Origin: Hafnia alvei
GTDB taxonomy: Bacteria > Pseudomonadota > Gammaproteobacteria > Enterobacterales > Enterobacteriaceae
Assembly (NCBI RefSeq): GCF_034424155.1
Contig: NZ_CP139992.1
Span: forward strand, 1,814,012 to 1,878,011
Length of the DNA stretch: 64,000 nucleotides
Direction of reading: 5' to 3'
Part shown: one piece after another, positions 1 through 8,652 of the stretch
How the letters are laid out: the number at the start of each line of letters is the position of its first letter
How positions within the stretch are numbered: the first letter of the stretch is position 1
Notes under the pieces: model-generated
Told to the model about the DNA's origin: nothing
The model's database searches: none
Seen by the model: only the letters and a program-made list of their open reading frames with translations
Made by a program: the position numbers and the translations under genes

Positions 1-254
1 CGGCAATAAAGCAAGTCATTGGTTTCCTATCACACTTTAAGACGGCTTGGCTTAGGCTTTGTTTATAGTTTTGTCCATCTCTAAGAACTTTCTAAATAGT
101 ATTAAATTTCGTTTTTTCTGGATGAAAAAAATAAATCCCTAACGGTTAGTGTTGTTAATGTTAAGCGATATATGCATGCAATTTATAAGGTTATTGATTT
201 TCTAATTAAAAATCAATGATATGAGTTTTTATGATTGAAAGTAAAGATAGATTA

Positions 255-306
255 TGACGATCAATTGAGCGTTTTTGATTGGCTGTGATTGGTGTTGACG
301 ATCAAT
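255..306. promoter_or_regulatory. Paired 11-bp direct repeat upstream of LuxR-like gene
   Basis: TGACGATCAAT occurs at 255-265 and again at 296-306. The start-to-start distance is 41 bp, close to four helical turns, so both would face the same side of the DNA. The rest of 1-426 is AT-rich and has no convincing gene; an inverted repeat ATTGATTTT / AAAATCAAT lies at 193-217. Binding of a regulator is inference. Confidence 0.3.
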
Positions 307-426
307 AGATCAGATTTGATCGAAATTGATTATCGAAATACCCATTGATAGAATGAGTGAATATTCTATCTTGTAAATGCGGTGTTGAGTGAATGCTTCG
401 CTGAAGCACCCTGCTTGGGGGACATC

Positions 427-1071
427 ATGGATGACATATTCTTATTCAGTCGCTCGCACATCATGCAGTTGGCTATTGCGAGCATCACAGGATGCCGTTC
501 AGCAACACCTCGAACCAGCCCAAACTTCAAGTTTCAAAACCCCATACAAACTGCCGTAGCGGTGCTGATCATTCGGCCTAAGCTACTGGTGGTTGATACG
601 GTGCTAACGTGCGCCGCTGATATCCAGTATTTATTGCAACGTCTGGCCGAAGAGAGCTATCGCAGCCGTATCGTTCTGATCGTTGACAATAAAAACACTC
701 AAATGGCACGCCGCTACCCGCTAGATTTCCCTGAACTCAACATCGCGTGCATCGGTGACCTGCAAGCGCTCTCTGACACTATTCAGAGCACCTCGCAAGG
801 GTATTTGGTGAATACGCTGTCCTCGCAAATTTATCTTGGCCTGCAAAAGCATATCTCCAATAAATTTGCGGCGTTATTGATGGACTGGGATGCTGCGTGC
901 TCGCAGGCGAAGCGCAAGGGTAACGACTACAAAAATATTTTAAACAGACGCTCTTATCTCAAGAAGAAACTGGGACTCAAGAACAAAACTGAGATTGATC
1001 TTCTAATTGGTATGCTAAAACAGCCAAATCGTACCAACGACGCCACTTCTCCCCTGCGTCAGAGCGTTTAG
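427..1071 (+). CDS. Orphan LuxR-like (degenerate HTH) transcriptional regulator
   Basis: A protein of 214 residues. The middle looks like a receiver-like alpha/beta segment (hydrophobic strands around LLVVDTVL and RIVLIVD). The C-terminus, with RRSYLKKKLGLKNKTEIDLL, resembles the last two helices of a LuxR/GerE-type DNA-binding domain, but the preceding helices are poorly conserved. No clear phospho-acceptor cluster is visible. I prefer the ATG at 427, which has GGGG about 6-10 bases upstream; a GTG at 382 would add 15 residues and lacks a good ribosome site. It reads toward the T6SS locus but is separated from it by about 970 bases and a terminator, so a role in T6SS control is only suggested by position. 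It could equally be a fimbrial or capsule-type regulator. Confidence 0.5.
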   Translation: MDDIFLFSRSHIMQLAIASITGCRSATPRTSPNFKFQNPIQTAVAVLIIRPKLLVVDTVLTCAADIQYLLQRLAEESYRSRIVLIVDNKNTQMARRYPLDFPELNIACIGDLQALSDTIQSTSQGYLVNTLSSQIYLGLQKHISNKFAALLMDWDAACSQAKRKGNDYKNILNRRSYLKKKLGLKNKTEIDLLIGMLKQPNRTNDATSPLRQSV

Positions 1072-1131
1072 ACAGTCGCCACCGCGCCCCCGTATAACGC
1101 ACCCGTACAAATTACAACCACCTGAGATATC

Positions 1132-1158
1132 AGCCTCGCCTACCGCGGGGCTATTTTT
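1132..1158 (+). terminator. Rho-independent terminator after LuxR-like gene
   Basis: AGCCTCGC (1132-1139) pairs with GCGGGGCT (1145-1152) around a five-base loop, followed by ATTTTT. It would end transcription of the regulator gene and isolate it from the T6SS locus. Confidence 0.75.
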
Positions 1159-2040
1159 ATGCCTCAACGCTTATTTTGCCTGTTTTTTGATCTGTATTTT
1201 ATCCCGCGACTTGATGCATTTTATTTACTTTAAAGCTAAATGTGCCAAACCCAATGATAAAACCACCGCATGGACCTGAATATAGTGAAAGGTTATATAA
1301 ATGACTTATCGGAAATTCATGTAATTAATATATACGTCAGCCATAAGTTGAGAATCATCGCGTGAGAAAAACATCTTGGATTATCTGTGATGAACGCAAG
1401 AAAACTCCTATTTTTAAACGTATCGTAAATGGATGATGATTATTTATTTGAATTCAACTCGTGGCGATAAATCATCCGGTTTATATGGACATATTGGTTA
1501 TCTTTATCGGGTTAATGCAAGGTTATTAACGTCTTTTGTGCTATTGAGTTGATGCGATTCATTGAGTTTTTATATTTTAATAGCAAAGTTCCTAGTGTTG
1601 TCCGATAGTCATTTATTTGCTCATTCCATAGAGGAAATATCTTATTTTTGAATTCTAATAAATGACTAGGATTAAGCCCGCACTGAGGTGCCTTAAACCC
1701 TTGCGGTACAAGGGGTATTGGTTTTTATCGTAAGAAATATCTTACATTTCAATTAGATGATCTATGTCACAAAACGATCTTTTCGTTACATCCTGTAACA
1801 GTTAAACGTTTCTTAATAGAAGTAAAAACTTCTTAAACTCAGTCACGAGTATTTTGCTTACTCACCTTTCCTTATTAATTAAATATGTACTAGAAATGCT
1901 AAATATCGCCAATCGATGAACGTTTTGACTACGCCGTTTATTCGCAATTAATCCACCTGTTCACGGTGACTTAATTTAAGGCAGGGAATGTTTGTCACGA
2001 CTGGCAGTTATCCTTAATTTTCAGTTGTAAGGGACAGTAA
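1159..2040 (+). promoter_or_regulatory. Long AT-rich leader region of the T6SS locus
   Basis: No gene is visible in these 880 bases. Three symmetric elements are: AGTCATTTATT (1607-1617) against AATAAATGACT (1657-1667), extended by CCTAGT (1591) and ACTAGG (1665); a hairpin CCCTTG / CAAGGG (1698-1714); and the palindrome GTAAGA-AATA-TCTTAC (1730-1745). AAGGGA about 8 bases before the ATG at 2041 is the tssB ribosome site. The region probably holds the T6SS promoter and regulator sites; which element does what cannot be told from sequence. Confidence 0.4.
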
Positions 2041-2541
2041 ATGGCTTCATCAAGTTTCCAAAATGAAGTACCCAAGGCTCGCGTCAATATCAAATTGGAT
2101 TTACATACCGGTGGAGCACAGAAGAAAGTTGAACTGCCGCTGAAATTACTGGTAATGGGCGACTACAGCAACGGTAAAGAACAACGTCCACTTTCCGAAC
2201 GCAGCAAAATCGATATTAATAAAAATAACTTCAATAGCGTATTGGGTGAATTCCAGCCAAGTATAAAAATGGCAGTGCCAGATACCTTGGCCGGTGATGG
2301 TACGGATACTGCGGTATCTCTGACTTTCAACGATATGAAAGATTTCGAACCTGAACAGGTAGCTCGCCAGATCCCTCAGCTACGTGCTCTGCTCGCCATG
2401 CGTAACCTACTACGCGATCTCAAATCAAACCTGCTCGACAACGCAACGTTCCGCCGTGAACTCGAAAATATTCTCAAAGACGACGCTTTGAGCGATGAAC
2501 TGCGCGCGGAATTGGCGGCATTAGCGCCACAAGACTGTTAA
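2041..2541 (+). CDS. tssB: T6SS contractile sheath small subunit TssB (VipA)
   Basis: At 166 residues it has the usual TssB length. It carries the family's N-terminal segment (PKARVNIKLDLHTGGAQKK followed by the strand LPLKLLVMGDYS) and a helical C-terminus with the RNLLRDLKSNLLDN motif. TssB and TssC form the intertwined protomers of the phage-tail-like sheath, which contracts in the cytoplasm to push the Hcp tube out of the cell. A ribosome site (AAGGGA) precedes the ATG. It is the first gene of the cluster, 31 bases ahead of tssC, and probably lies directly behind the main promoter in the long leader. Confidence 0.95.
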   Translation: MASSSFQNEVPKARVNIKLDLHTGGAQKKVELPLKLLVMGDYSNGKEQRPLSERSKIDINKNNFNSVLGEFQPSIKMAVPDTLAGDGTDTAVSLTFNDMKDFEPEQVARQIPQLRALLAMRNLLRDLKSNLLDNATFRRELENILKDDALSDELRAELAALAPQDC

Positions 2542-2572
2542 TCACCGGGTTGGATAAGAGAAGGAAATGCTG

Positions 2573-4120
2573 ATGTCTGTACAGGAAAAAAATGCGCAGG
2601 GTAATGCTACCGCTGTGCTTGAAAATGAAGCGCCTATCATGCAGGGCGTTTATGCATCGCTGTTTGAAAAAATTAATCTCAGCCCAGTTTCATCGCTGAC
2701 CGGCATTGAAATCTTCCAAAATAACGAAGGACTGGCAGAAACCTCCGCCGACGAGCGTGTTACCGCCGCCGTGAGCGTGTTTTTGGATCTGCTGAAGCAG
2801 TCGGCGCAAAAAGTCGAAAAACTGGATAAAACCTTGCTAGATGGCCACATTGCCGCATTGGATGCTCAGATTAGCAGCCAGTTAGATGCCGTGATGCACC
2901 ATCCTGATTTCCAGCGCGTGGAATCCACGTGGCGCGGCGTTAAGTCACTGATTGACCAAACTGATTTCCGCCAAAACGTCCGCATTGAGCTGCTGGACGT
3001 GAGCAAAGATCATCTGGCTCAGGATTTTGAAGACGCGCCAGAAATTGCCCAAAGCGGCCTGTATTCCCATACCTACATTCAAGAATACGACACCCCAGGC
3101 GGTGAGCCTATTGCAGCCACTATTTCCAACTATGAGTTTGGCCGTGGCCCGCAGGATATCGCTTTGCTGCGCAATATCTCCAAAGTGGCTGCTGCCGCGC
3201 ATATGCCGTTCATTGGTTCTGTTGGGCCAGCGTTCTTTGGCAAAGACACTATGGAAGAAGTGGCTGCTATCAAAGATATCGGCAACTACTTTGACCGTGC
3301 AGAGTACCTGAAGTGGAAATCTTTCCGTGAGAGCGACGATGCACGCTACATCGGTTTAACCATGCCGCGCGTATTAGGCCGCTTGCCATATGGTCCAGAC
3401 ACCATCCCAGTGCGTAGTTTTAACTACGTGGAAGAGGTGAAGGGGCCAGATCACGAGAAATACCTGTGGACCAACGCCTCGTTTGCGTTCGCCGCCAACA
3501 TGGTGAAAAGCTTCATCAACAACGGTTGGTGTGTGCAAATTCGTGGCCCACAGGCTGGTGGTGCCGTTACCGATCTGCCGATCCATCTCTACGATTTGGG
3601 CACCGGTAACCAGGTGAAAATCCCGTCTGAAGTGATGATCCCTGAAACCCGCGAGTTTGAATTCGCTAACTTGGGCTTCATCCCGCTGTCGTACTACAAA
3701 AACCGCGACTACGCGTGCTTCTTCTCGGCGAACTCCACCCAGAAACCGGCGCTGTATGAAACCCACGACGCCACGGCGAACAGCCGCATCAACGCCCGTC
3801 TGCCGTACATCTTCTTGTTATCGCGTATTGCGCATTATCTGAAACTGATCCAGCGCGAAAATATCGGCACCACCAAAGACCGCCGTTTGCTGGAGCTGGA
3901 GCTAAATAACTGGATCCGTGGGCTGGTCACAGAAATGACCGATCCGGCTGATGACTTACAGGCGTCACATCCGCTGCGCGATGCCAAAGTGACCGTTGAA
4001 GACATCGAAGATAACCCTGGTTTCTTCCGCGTGAAGCTGTTTGCGGTTCCGCATTTCCAAGTTGAAGGAATGGATGTGAACCTGTCTCTGGTTTCGCAGA
4101 TGCCGAAAGCCAAAGCCTAA
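2573..4120 (+). CDS. tssC: T6SS contractile sheath large subunit TssC (VipB)
   Basis: At 515 residues it matches TssC. Family features include ESTWRGVKSLIDQTDF, the NYEFGRGPQDIALL segment, GSVGPAFFGKD, and the C-terminal LSRIAHYLKLIQRENIG region with a final beta-rich part ending near VNLSLVSQMPKA. It polymerises with TssB around the Hcp tube; its exposed C-terminal region is what ClpV recognises after contraction, directly or through TssB. An ATG lies at 2567, but AAGGA at 2561-2565 is spaced correctly for the ATG at 2573 (MSVQEK), which also matches how TssC proteins usually begin. It is followed after 18 bases by tssK. Confidence 0.96.
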   Translation: MSVQEKNAQGNATAVLENEAPIMQGVYASLFEKINLSPVSSLTGIEIFQNNEGLAETSADERVTAAVSVFLDLLKQSAQKVEKLDKTLLDGHIAALDAQISSQLDAVMHHPDFQRVESTWRGVKSLIDQTDFRQNVRIELLDVSKDHLAQDFEDAPEIAQSGLYSHTYIQEYDTPGGEPIAATISNYEFGRGPQDIALLRNISKVAAAAHMPFIGSVGPAFFGKDTMEEVAAIKDIGNYFDRAEYLKWKSFRESDDARYIGLTMPRVLGRLPYGPDTIPVRSFNYVEEVKGPDHEKYLWTNASFAFAANMVKSFINNGWCVQIRGPQAGGAVTDLPIHLYDLGTGNQVKIPSEVMIPETREFEFANLGFIPLSYYKNRDYACFFSANSTQKPALYETHDATANSRINARLPYIFLLSRIAHYLKLIQRENIGTTKDRRLLELELNNWIRGLVTEMTDPADDLQASHPLRDAKVTVEDIEDNPGFFRVKLFAVPHFQVEGMDVNLSLVSQMPKAKA

Positions 4121-4138
4121 TCGGAACCGAGCGCAAAG

Positions 4139-5488
4139 ATGAAAATTGACCGTCCGTTATGGGCTGCTGGGACATTGTTGTCTCCGCAGCAGTTCCAACA
4201 GCAGGCGCGCTGGGAGGCATACACCAATGAGTGTATTGCTCATCTGGCGCTGGTTCACCCTTGGGGGATCTTAGCTGCTGAGTTTGACAAGGACGCATTA
4301 CGGCTGGGCAAACTGAAAGCGGATCGCATTAGCGTCCGCTTTCAGGACGGTACGTTGCTCGACAGTGAGCGGGCAGATCTGTTGCCACCTGCGCTGGATT
4401 TAGCGCAGGTGTTACCTGCCGATGCACAAAGCGCCACGCTGTTGCTGGCGCTGCCGTTGGAACATGCCAATGGCGGTAACTGCCTACCGATGGATGCCAA
4501 AGCCGATCGTCCCATTCGCTATCGTCAGGATTGGGCATCAGTGCAGGACATTTTTGGTAACGATACCGAGTCCATGGCGGTGGCGCGTTATGCGCTTACG
4601 CTGCGTCTAGACGGTGATGAAAACGGTGATTACCTAACGTGTCCCGCCGTGCGCTTAGTGCGCGACGTGCAGGGTGTTTGGGGCGTCGATCCGCAGTTCG
4701 TTCCGCCGTTGCTTCAGTTCGGTGCGCACGCCGCGCTGGTCAGCTATTTGGATCGTTTATTGACCCAGTTGCATGCCAAACGCACGCGCCTGATGGGGAT
4801 GCGTCGTGAAAGCAACCAGCGGATGGCCGATTTTGCCGTTGCCGATGTGTCGCTGTTTTGGCTGCTGAATGCGCTGAACAGCTATCAACCGGTGCTGAAT
4901 GATTTCCTCACCCATCCCGCGTTGCATCCCGAGCTGGTTTATCGCGAATTGGTGAAGCTGGCCGGTGCGTTGCTCACTTTTTCGTTAGAGCACGATATGG
5001 ATGCCATTCCAGCTTATGACCACGCGCGTTTAAGCTCGGTATTTCCGCCGTTGTTCAGCCTGATTAGCACATTGTTAGAAGCCAGTTTGCCGTCACGCGT
5101 GATCGCCCTCGAACTGGAAAAGGTTCGTCCAAACCAGTGGCAGGCCGCATTAAACGACGCTCGCCTGCGCGAAGAGGCGGATTTCTATCTTTCGGTTCGC
5201 TCTGCGTTACCGGCTCATCTGCTGCAAACCCAGTTCCCACTGTTGTGCAAAGTGGGCGCGCCGGATGACGTCAATAATTTGATCAACGTTGCCCTCAACG
5301 GTGTTCCGCTGATTCCACTCAGCCATGTCCCTGCCGCCATTCCGCTACGTCTGGAAAATCAGTATTTCGCTTTGGATCTCAAACATCCAACGGCGACGGC
5401 GATGTTGGCCTCTGGCGTGTGTGCGTTTTACGTTCCGGGAACCTTATCGGATGTGCAACTTGAACTGTATGCGGTGCTGAGAGCATGA
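4139..5488 (+). CDS. tssK: T6SS baseplate subunit TssK
   Basis: The length, 449 residues, is typical of TssK. The protein opens with RPLWAAGTLLSPQQFQQQARWE, the conserved N-terminal segment of the family, followed by a beta-rich shoulder (about 20-180), a central helical region (about 200-320) and a C-terminal domain. TssK trimers join the baseplate wedge (TssE-F-G) to the membrane complex by contacting TssL and TssM. The start codon has only a weak purine stretch upstream (GAGCGCAAAG), so coupling to tssC is likely. The last four bases (ATGA) overlap the tssL start. Confidence 0.94.
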   Translation: MKIDRPLWAAGTLLSPQQFQQQARWEAYTNECIAHLALVHPWGILAAEFDKDALRLGKLKADRISVRFQDGTLLDSERADLLPPALDLAQVLPADAQSATLLLALPLEHANGGNCLPMDAKADRPIRYRQDWASVQDIFGNDTESMAVARYALTLRLDGDENGDYLTCPAVRLVRDVQGVWGVDPQFVPPLLQFGAHAALVSYLDRLLTQLHAKRTRLMGMRRESNQRMADFAVADVSLFWLLNALNSYQPVLNDFLTHPALHPELVYRELVKLAGALLTFSLEHDMDAIPAYDHARLSSVFPPLFSLISTLLEASLPSRVIALELEKVRPNQWQAALNDARLREEADFYLSVRSALPAHLLQTQFPLLCKVGAPDDVNNLINVALNGVPLIPLSHVPAAIPLRLENQYFALDLKHPTATAMLASGVCAFYVPGTLSDVQLELYAVLRA

Positions 5489-6144
5489 GTAAAAAGAGTG
5501 TGATTGATATCGACGATCTGCTGCAAGACACGTGGCTGCTGGTGGTCCAACTGCGTCAAGGGGTTCCGGTCGAGCATGGCCAAACCCTTTGGCAGCACTG
5601 CACGAAAAATATCGAACGTACTGAACAGACTTTGAAAGAAGCGGGCATGCATCAGAGTGCTATCGATCATATTCGTTACGCCCAGTGTGCTTTGCTGGAT
5701 GAAACGGTGTTAGGGCGTCCCCAAGACGATGGCTACTCTGCCTGGCACGCGATGCCGTTGCAGGCCCACTTCTTTCAAACCTTACAGGCCGGTGAGCTGC
5801 TTTATCAACGCATGCGCGAAGTGCTGCGTGAGCCCGCGCCAAACATGGCCGTGCTGACCTGTTTTCACCGTGTGCTGATGCTGGGATTTCGCGGCGTCTA
5901 TGGCGAAAACGATACGCCGGAGCGCCAACAGCTGGTGGCTGAACTTAGCCAGCGCGTAGCGCCGTTGGACGTTGATCAAAGCGCACCGCTGCTGGTGAAC
6001 GCCGCGGCTTCGCGGCGTTATCGCTGGCTGCATTCGCGTTGGGTTCATGTTGTTGCTGCGGTAGTGATTCTGGCCGGTGTTTGGTGGGGCTTTCACAGCT
6101 ATCTCACGACGCTGGTTACCACGCTGCTACCCGCCAAGCCATAA
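5485..6144 (+). CDS. tssL: T6SS inner-membrane subunit TssL (DotU/IcmH type)
   Basis: At 219 residues it is a short TssL without a fused peptidoglycan-binding domain. The N-terminal cytoplasmic helical domain carries the family hallmark CALLDETVLGRP (about 72-83), and a single C-terminal transmembrane helix (about 184-206, VVAAVVILAGVWWGF) anchors it. With TssM and TssJ it forms the trans-envelope complex that docks the baseplate. The peptidoglycan-binding function fused to TssL in some systems is instead supplied here by the next gene, 12 bases downstream. Confidence 0.93.
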   Translation: MSKKSVIDIDDLLQDTWLLVVQLRQGVPVEHGQTLWQHCTKNIERTEQTLKEAGMHQSAIDHIRYAQCALLDETVLGRPQDDGYSAWHAMPLQAHFFQTLQAGELLYQRMREVLREPAPNMAVLTCFHRVLMLGFRGVYGENDTPERQQLVAELSQRVAPLDVDQSAPLLVNAAASRRYRWLHSRWVHVVAAVVILAGVWWGFHSYLTTLVTTLLPAKP

Positions 6145-6156
6145 AGGGACGATGAC

Positions 6157-7866
6157 ATGAGTACCACCTACAAGCGCGCCCTATGGGCATGGGGCGGATT
6201 GCTCACGCTGTTACTGTGTCTGGTTTGGTTGCCGCTGACGCTGTTGGGGCAAATTATCGCCATCGTGGTGGTCTTGCTGGTGGTGGTTATCGGTTGGCGG
6301 CGCGCAGGGCGTGTGAATGCCCATGTGATGGAGGCCACCGCTGATTTACCGCCTGAGCATTTCCGTCATCCGGTGGTGGTGGTGTGCGGCGACGGCGTTG
6401 ATGCGCTGTTTGGCCTCGCCAACGTAAGAGAAACGCCGCAGGGCTGTTATCTGCGCTTACCGCCAGAGCTTCGCTTGGTGGATTTTGTTGATTCTATGCT
6501 GGCGCAGCGCGCCGGTTGGAGTGAGCAAATCAGCATCTTGCGGGTGATTAACCCACAGCAGCAAAGCGATGCCGCCGTGCTCGCGGGGCAAATGCGTGAG
6601 TTCTGTTATCAGGTATCACGCGTCAGCAAGCTGTGTGGCCGAGACACGCCGGTGCTGTTCACCAGCTATTTGGCGATCGCCAACACGCATCAGCCCGATG
6701 AACTGTGGTTTGAGTGGCTGGCAGGGCAGGCGGAAAGCAGCATTGGCATTGGCCGTTCGGCCCCGCGCGCGCTGGCTGACTGGCTTGCGGCGAATCGTAG
6801 CGATGAAGGTGACGCGCTGCGCGCTGAACGCTTCCAGTGTGCGGTCACGGTCAAAAGCTGGCGTGAATGGATGGCTGAATTTGTGTTGCCGCACTGTCAG
6901 CGTCAGGAACATTCGGCTCCGGCCTGTCGACCGGTGGCGATTGCGCTATCGCCGGTCGCGGCGCTGCCAGCATCGGCGGGTAATCACTCGCTGTGGCAGC
7001 AGTGGTTGGCAAGTAAAACCACGCTCGGCGATGGCGCGAAGGGCGAAATGACCCACGCTGAATCGAGCGCTGTGCTGGCTTTCCCCGATCGCTTACTCCG
7101 CCTGTTGCCTCAGCAGTCGGGGTTTACTCCGCTGCGCCGGACGCAGGCATGGGGCATTGGGCTATTTACGCTGGCAGCGATTGCGGCCTTAGGCAGCTCC
7201 GCGTGGCATAACCGCCAGCTTTTGCGGCAGGTAAGTGACGATATCCAGCGCTACAACGCGATTCGCATGACCGACTACGTAGCGAAAAAACACGCGGTTG
7301 ACGTGCTGAACCAAGACGAAGTGCTGTTGGATAACAACTATCGGCAGGGCGTCCCGCTGCGCATGGGATTAGGGTTGTATCCGGGTGAGCGCTTGCGCCA
7401 GCCGTTATTGGCGACGATTGCGACCTATCTGCCACCGCCGCCGGAAAAGGTACAGGAAAAAGCCAAGGTGGTGATCCCCAAAGCGGTGCGCTTAGACAGC
7501 CTGTCGCTGTTTGATACCAACAGCGCGAAGCTAAAAGCGGGTTCCACCAAGGTGTTGGTCAGTGCGCTAGTCGACATCAAAGCGCAGCCGGGCTGGCTGA
7601 TTGTAATCGCCGGACATACCGATTCCACCGGCAATCCGCAGCGCAATGTCACGCTCTCCCAAGCACGCGCCGAAGCGGTACGCGATTGGATGCGCAGCAT
7701 GGGGGATATTCCGATGACCTGTTTCGCGGTGCAGGGCTATGGCGCAAGCCAGCCCATCGCCAGCAATGAAACCGACGTTGGCCGAGCGGCCAATCGACGG
7801 GTAGATATTCGTCTGGTGCCAGAGGCGGGAGCCTGCAAGCTGCCCGCCAAGGCATCAGATTTTTAA
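6157..7866 (+). CDS. T6SS OmpA-domain membrane protein (peptidoglycan anchor)
   Basis: The 569-residue protein starts with two close transmembrane helices (about 9-52). A cytoplasmic-type region follows (about 60-320), a third helix lies at about 330-350, and a C-terminal OmpA-like peptidoglycan-binding domain spans about 445-555 with GHTDSTGNPQRN, LSQARAEAV and GRAANRRVDI. This architecture is found next to tssL in several enterobacterial T6SS loci and resembles a TssM N-terminal half fused to an OmpA domain. It probably ties the TssJ-L-M complex to the cell wall, doing the job of TagL or of an extended TssL. The stretch HPVVVVCGDGVDALFG sits where a TssM-like nucleotide site would be but has no P-loop lysine. 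It lies between tssL and hcp. Confidence 0.85.
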   Translation: MSTTYKRALWAWGGLLTLLLCLVWLPLTLLGQIIAIVVVLLVVVIGWRRAGRVNAHVMEATADLPPEHFRHPVVVVCGDGVDALFGLANVRETPQGCYLRLPPELRLVDFVDSMLAQRAGWSEQISILRVINPQQQSDAAVLAGQMREFCYQVSRVSKLCGRDTPVLFTSYLAIANTHQPDELWFEWLAGQAESSIGIGRSAPRALADWLAANRSDEGDALRAERFQCAVTVKSWREWMAEFVLPHCQRQEHSAPACRPVAIALSPVAALPASAGNHSLWQQWLASKTTLGDGAKGEMTHAESSAVLAFPDRLLRLLPQQSGFTPLRRTQAWGIGLFTLAAIAALGSSAWHNRQLLRQVSDDIQRYNAIRMTDYVAKKHAVDVLNQDEVLLDNNYRQGVPLRMGLGLYPGERLRQPLLATIATYLPPPPEKVQEKAKVVIPKAVRLDSLSLFDTNSAKLKAGSTKVLVSALVDIKAQPGWLIVIAGHTDSTGNPQRNVTLSQARAEAVRDWMRSMGDIPMTCFAVQGYGASQPIASNETDVGRAANRRVDIRLVPEAGACKLPAKASDF

Positions 7867-7868
7867 CC

Positions 7869-7929
7869 AGCCGCCAGTGTGGCGGCTTACAACAGCGTAC
7901 TTATCAGTACCCCAAGTGCCGATAAGTAC
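7869..7929 (+). promoter_or_regulatory. Two hairpins in the hcp leader
   Basis: AGCCGCCA / TGGCGGCT (7869-7887) forms an eight-pair stem with a three-base loop and no following T-run. GTACTTATC (7897-7905) and GATAAGTAC (7921-7929) form a second perfect nine-pair stem. Both lie between the OmpA-domain gene and hcp. They could stabilise or process the transcript so that hcp is made in excess; this is inference. Confidence 0.5.
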
Positions 7930-7953
7930 CTCCCCAGTAACAAGGAGTTTTAC

Positions 7954-8445
7954 ATGGCAATTCCAGCATATCTGTGGCTGAAAGACGACGGCGGCGCAGA
8001 CATTAAAGGTTCAGTAGACGTACAAAAACGTGAAGGCAGCATCGAAATGGTCGCGCTGGAACACTCTCTGTACATCCCTACCGACAACAACACCGGCAAA
8101 CTGACCGGTACTCGTATCCATACTCCTCTGGTATTCACCAAAGAAGTGGACGCATCTAGCCCTTATCTCTACAAAGCCGTGACTTCTGGCCAGACCCTGA
8201 AGTCTGCCGAAATCAAATGGTACAAGATCGATGACGCGGGTCAAGAAGTGGAATACTTCAACACCAAGCTCGAAAACGTCAAAGTCGTGAAAGTCGCGCC
8301 AAAAATGTGGGATATCAAAGACCCATCGAAAGAAAAACACAACCATCTGGAAGAGATTGAGTTCCGTTACGAGAAGATCACTTGGACCTTCAAAGACGGC
8401 AACATCATTCATTCTGACTCTTGGAATGAGCGCGCTTCAGCGTAA
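7954..8445 (+). CDS. hcp: T6SS inner tube protein Hcp (TssD)
   Basis: Starting at the ATG at 7954 (MAIPAYLWLKDDGG), preceded by a strong AAGGAG, the protein has 163 residues, the usual Hcp length; an upstream in-frame extension to 7879 has no ribosome site and overlaps the leader hairpins. The IPAYLWL opening, EGSIEMVALEHS and WTFKDGNIIHSDSW ending are typical of the family. Hexameric Hcp rings stack into the tube that is fired from the cell and can chaperone small effectors. Own leader hairpins upstream and a terminator downstream suggest separately tuned expression. Confidence 0.96.
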   Translation: MAIPAYLWLKDDGGADIKGSVDVQKREGSIEMVALEHSLYIPTDNNTGKLTGTRIHTPLVFTKEVDASSPYLYKAVTSGQTLKSAEIKWYKIDDAGQEVEYFNTKLENVKVVKVAPKMWDIKDPSKEKHNHLEEIEFRYEKITWTFKDGNIIHSDSWNERASA

Positions 8446-8452
8446 TACCTCA

Positions 8453-8478
8453 GGCAGGCGAGAAATCGTCTGCCTTTT
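8453..8478 (+). terminator. Rho-independent terminator after hcp
   Basis: GGCAGGCGA (8453-8461) pairs with TCGTCTGCC (8466-8474) with one G-T pair and a GAAA loop, then TTTTCGTTTTT. It probably attenuates read-through from hcp into clpV. Confidence 0.8.
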
Positions 8479-8652
8479 CGTTTTTCTGCTCAGCGCCAAA
8501 ACAGCTTCGTTCGGACGCTGAGCACAACAACGAACGGATTTAAAACAATTTAATTTGATGACCTTATGGGCCTTGGCTTCCAAGTATGGAAAACGGCTAT
8601 GGGCGGTAGCGTGCCTAATAAGGCAATGGGCATAAACGGGAGAGAGAATGTA

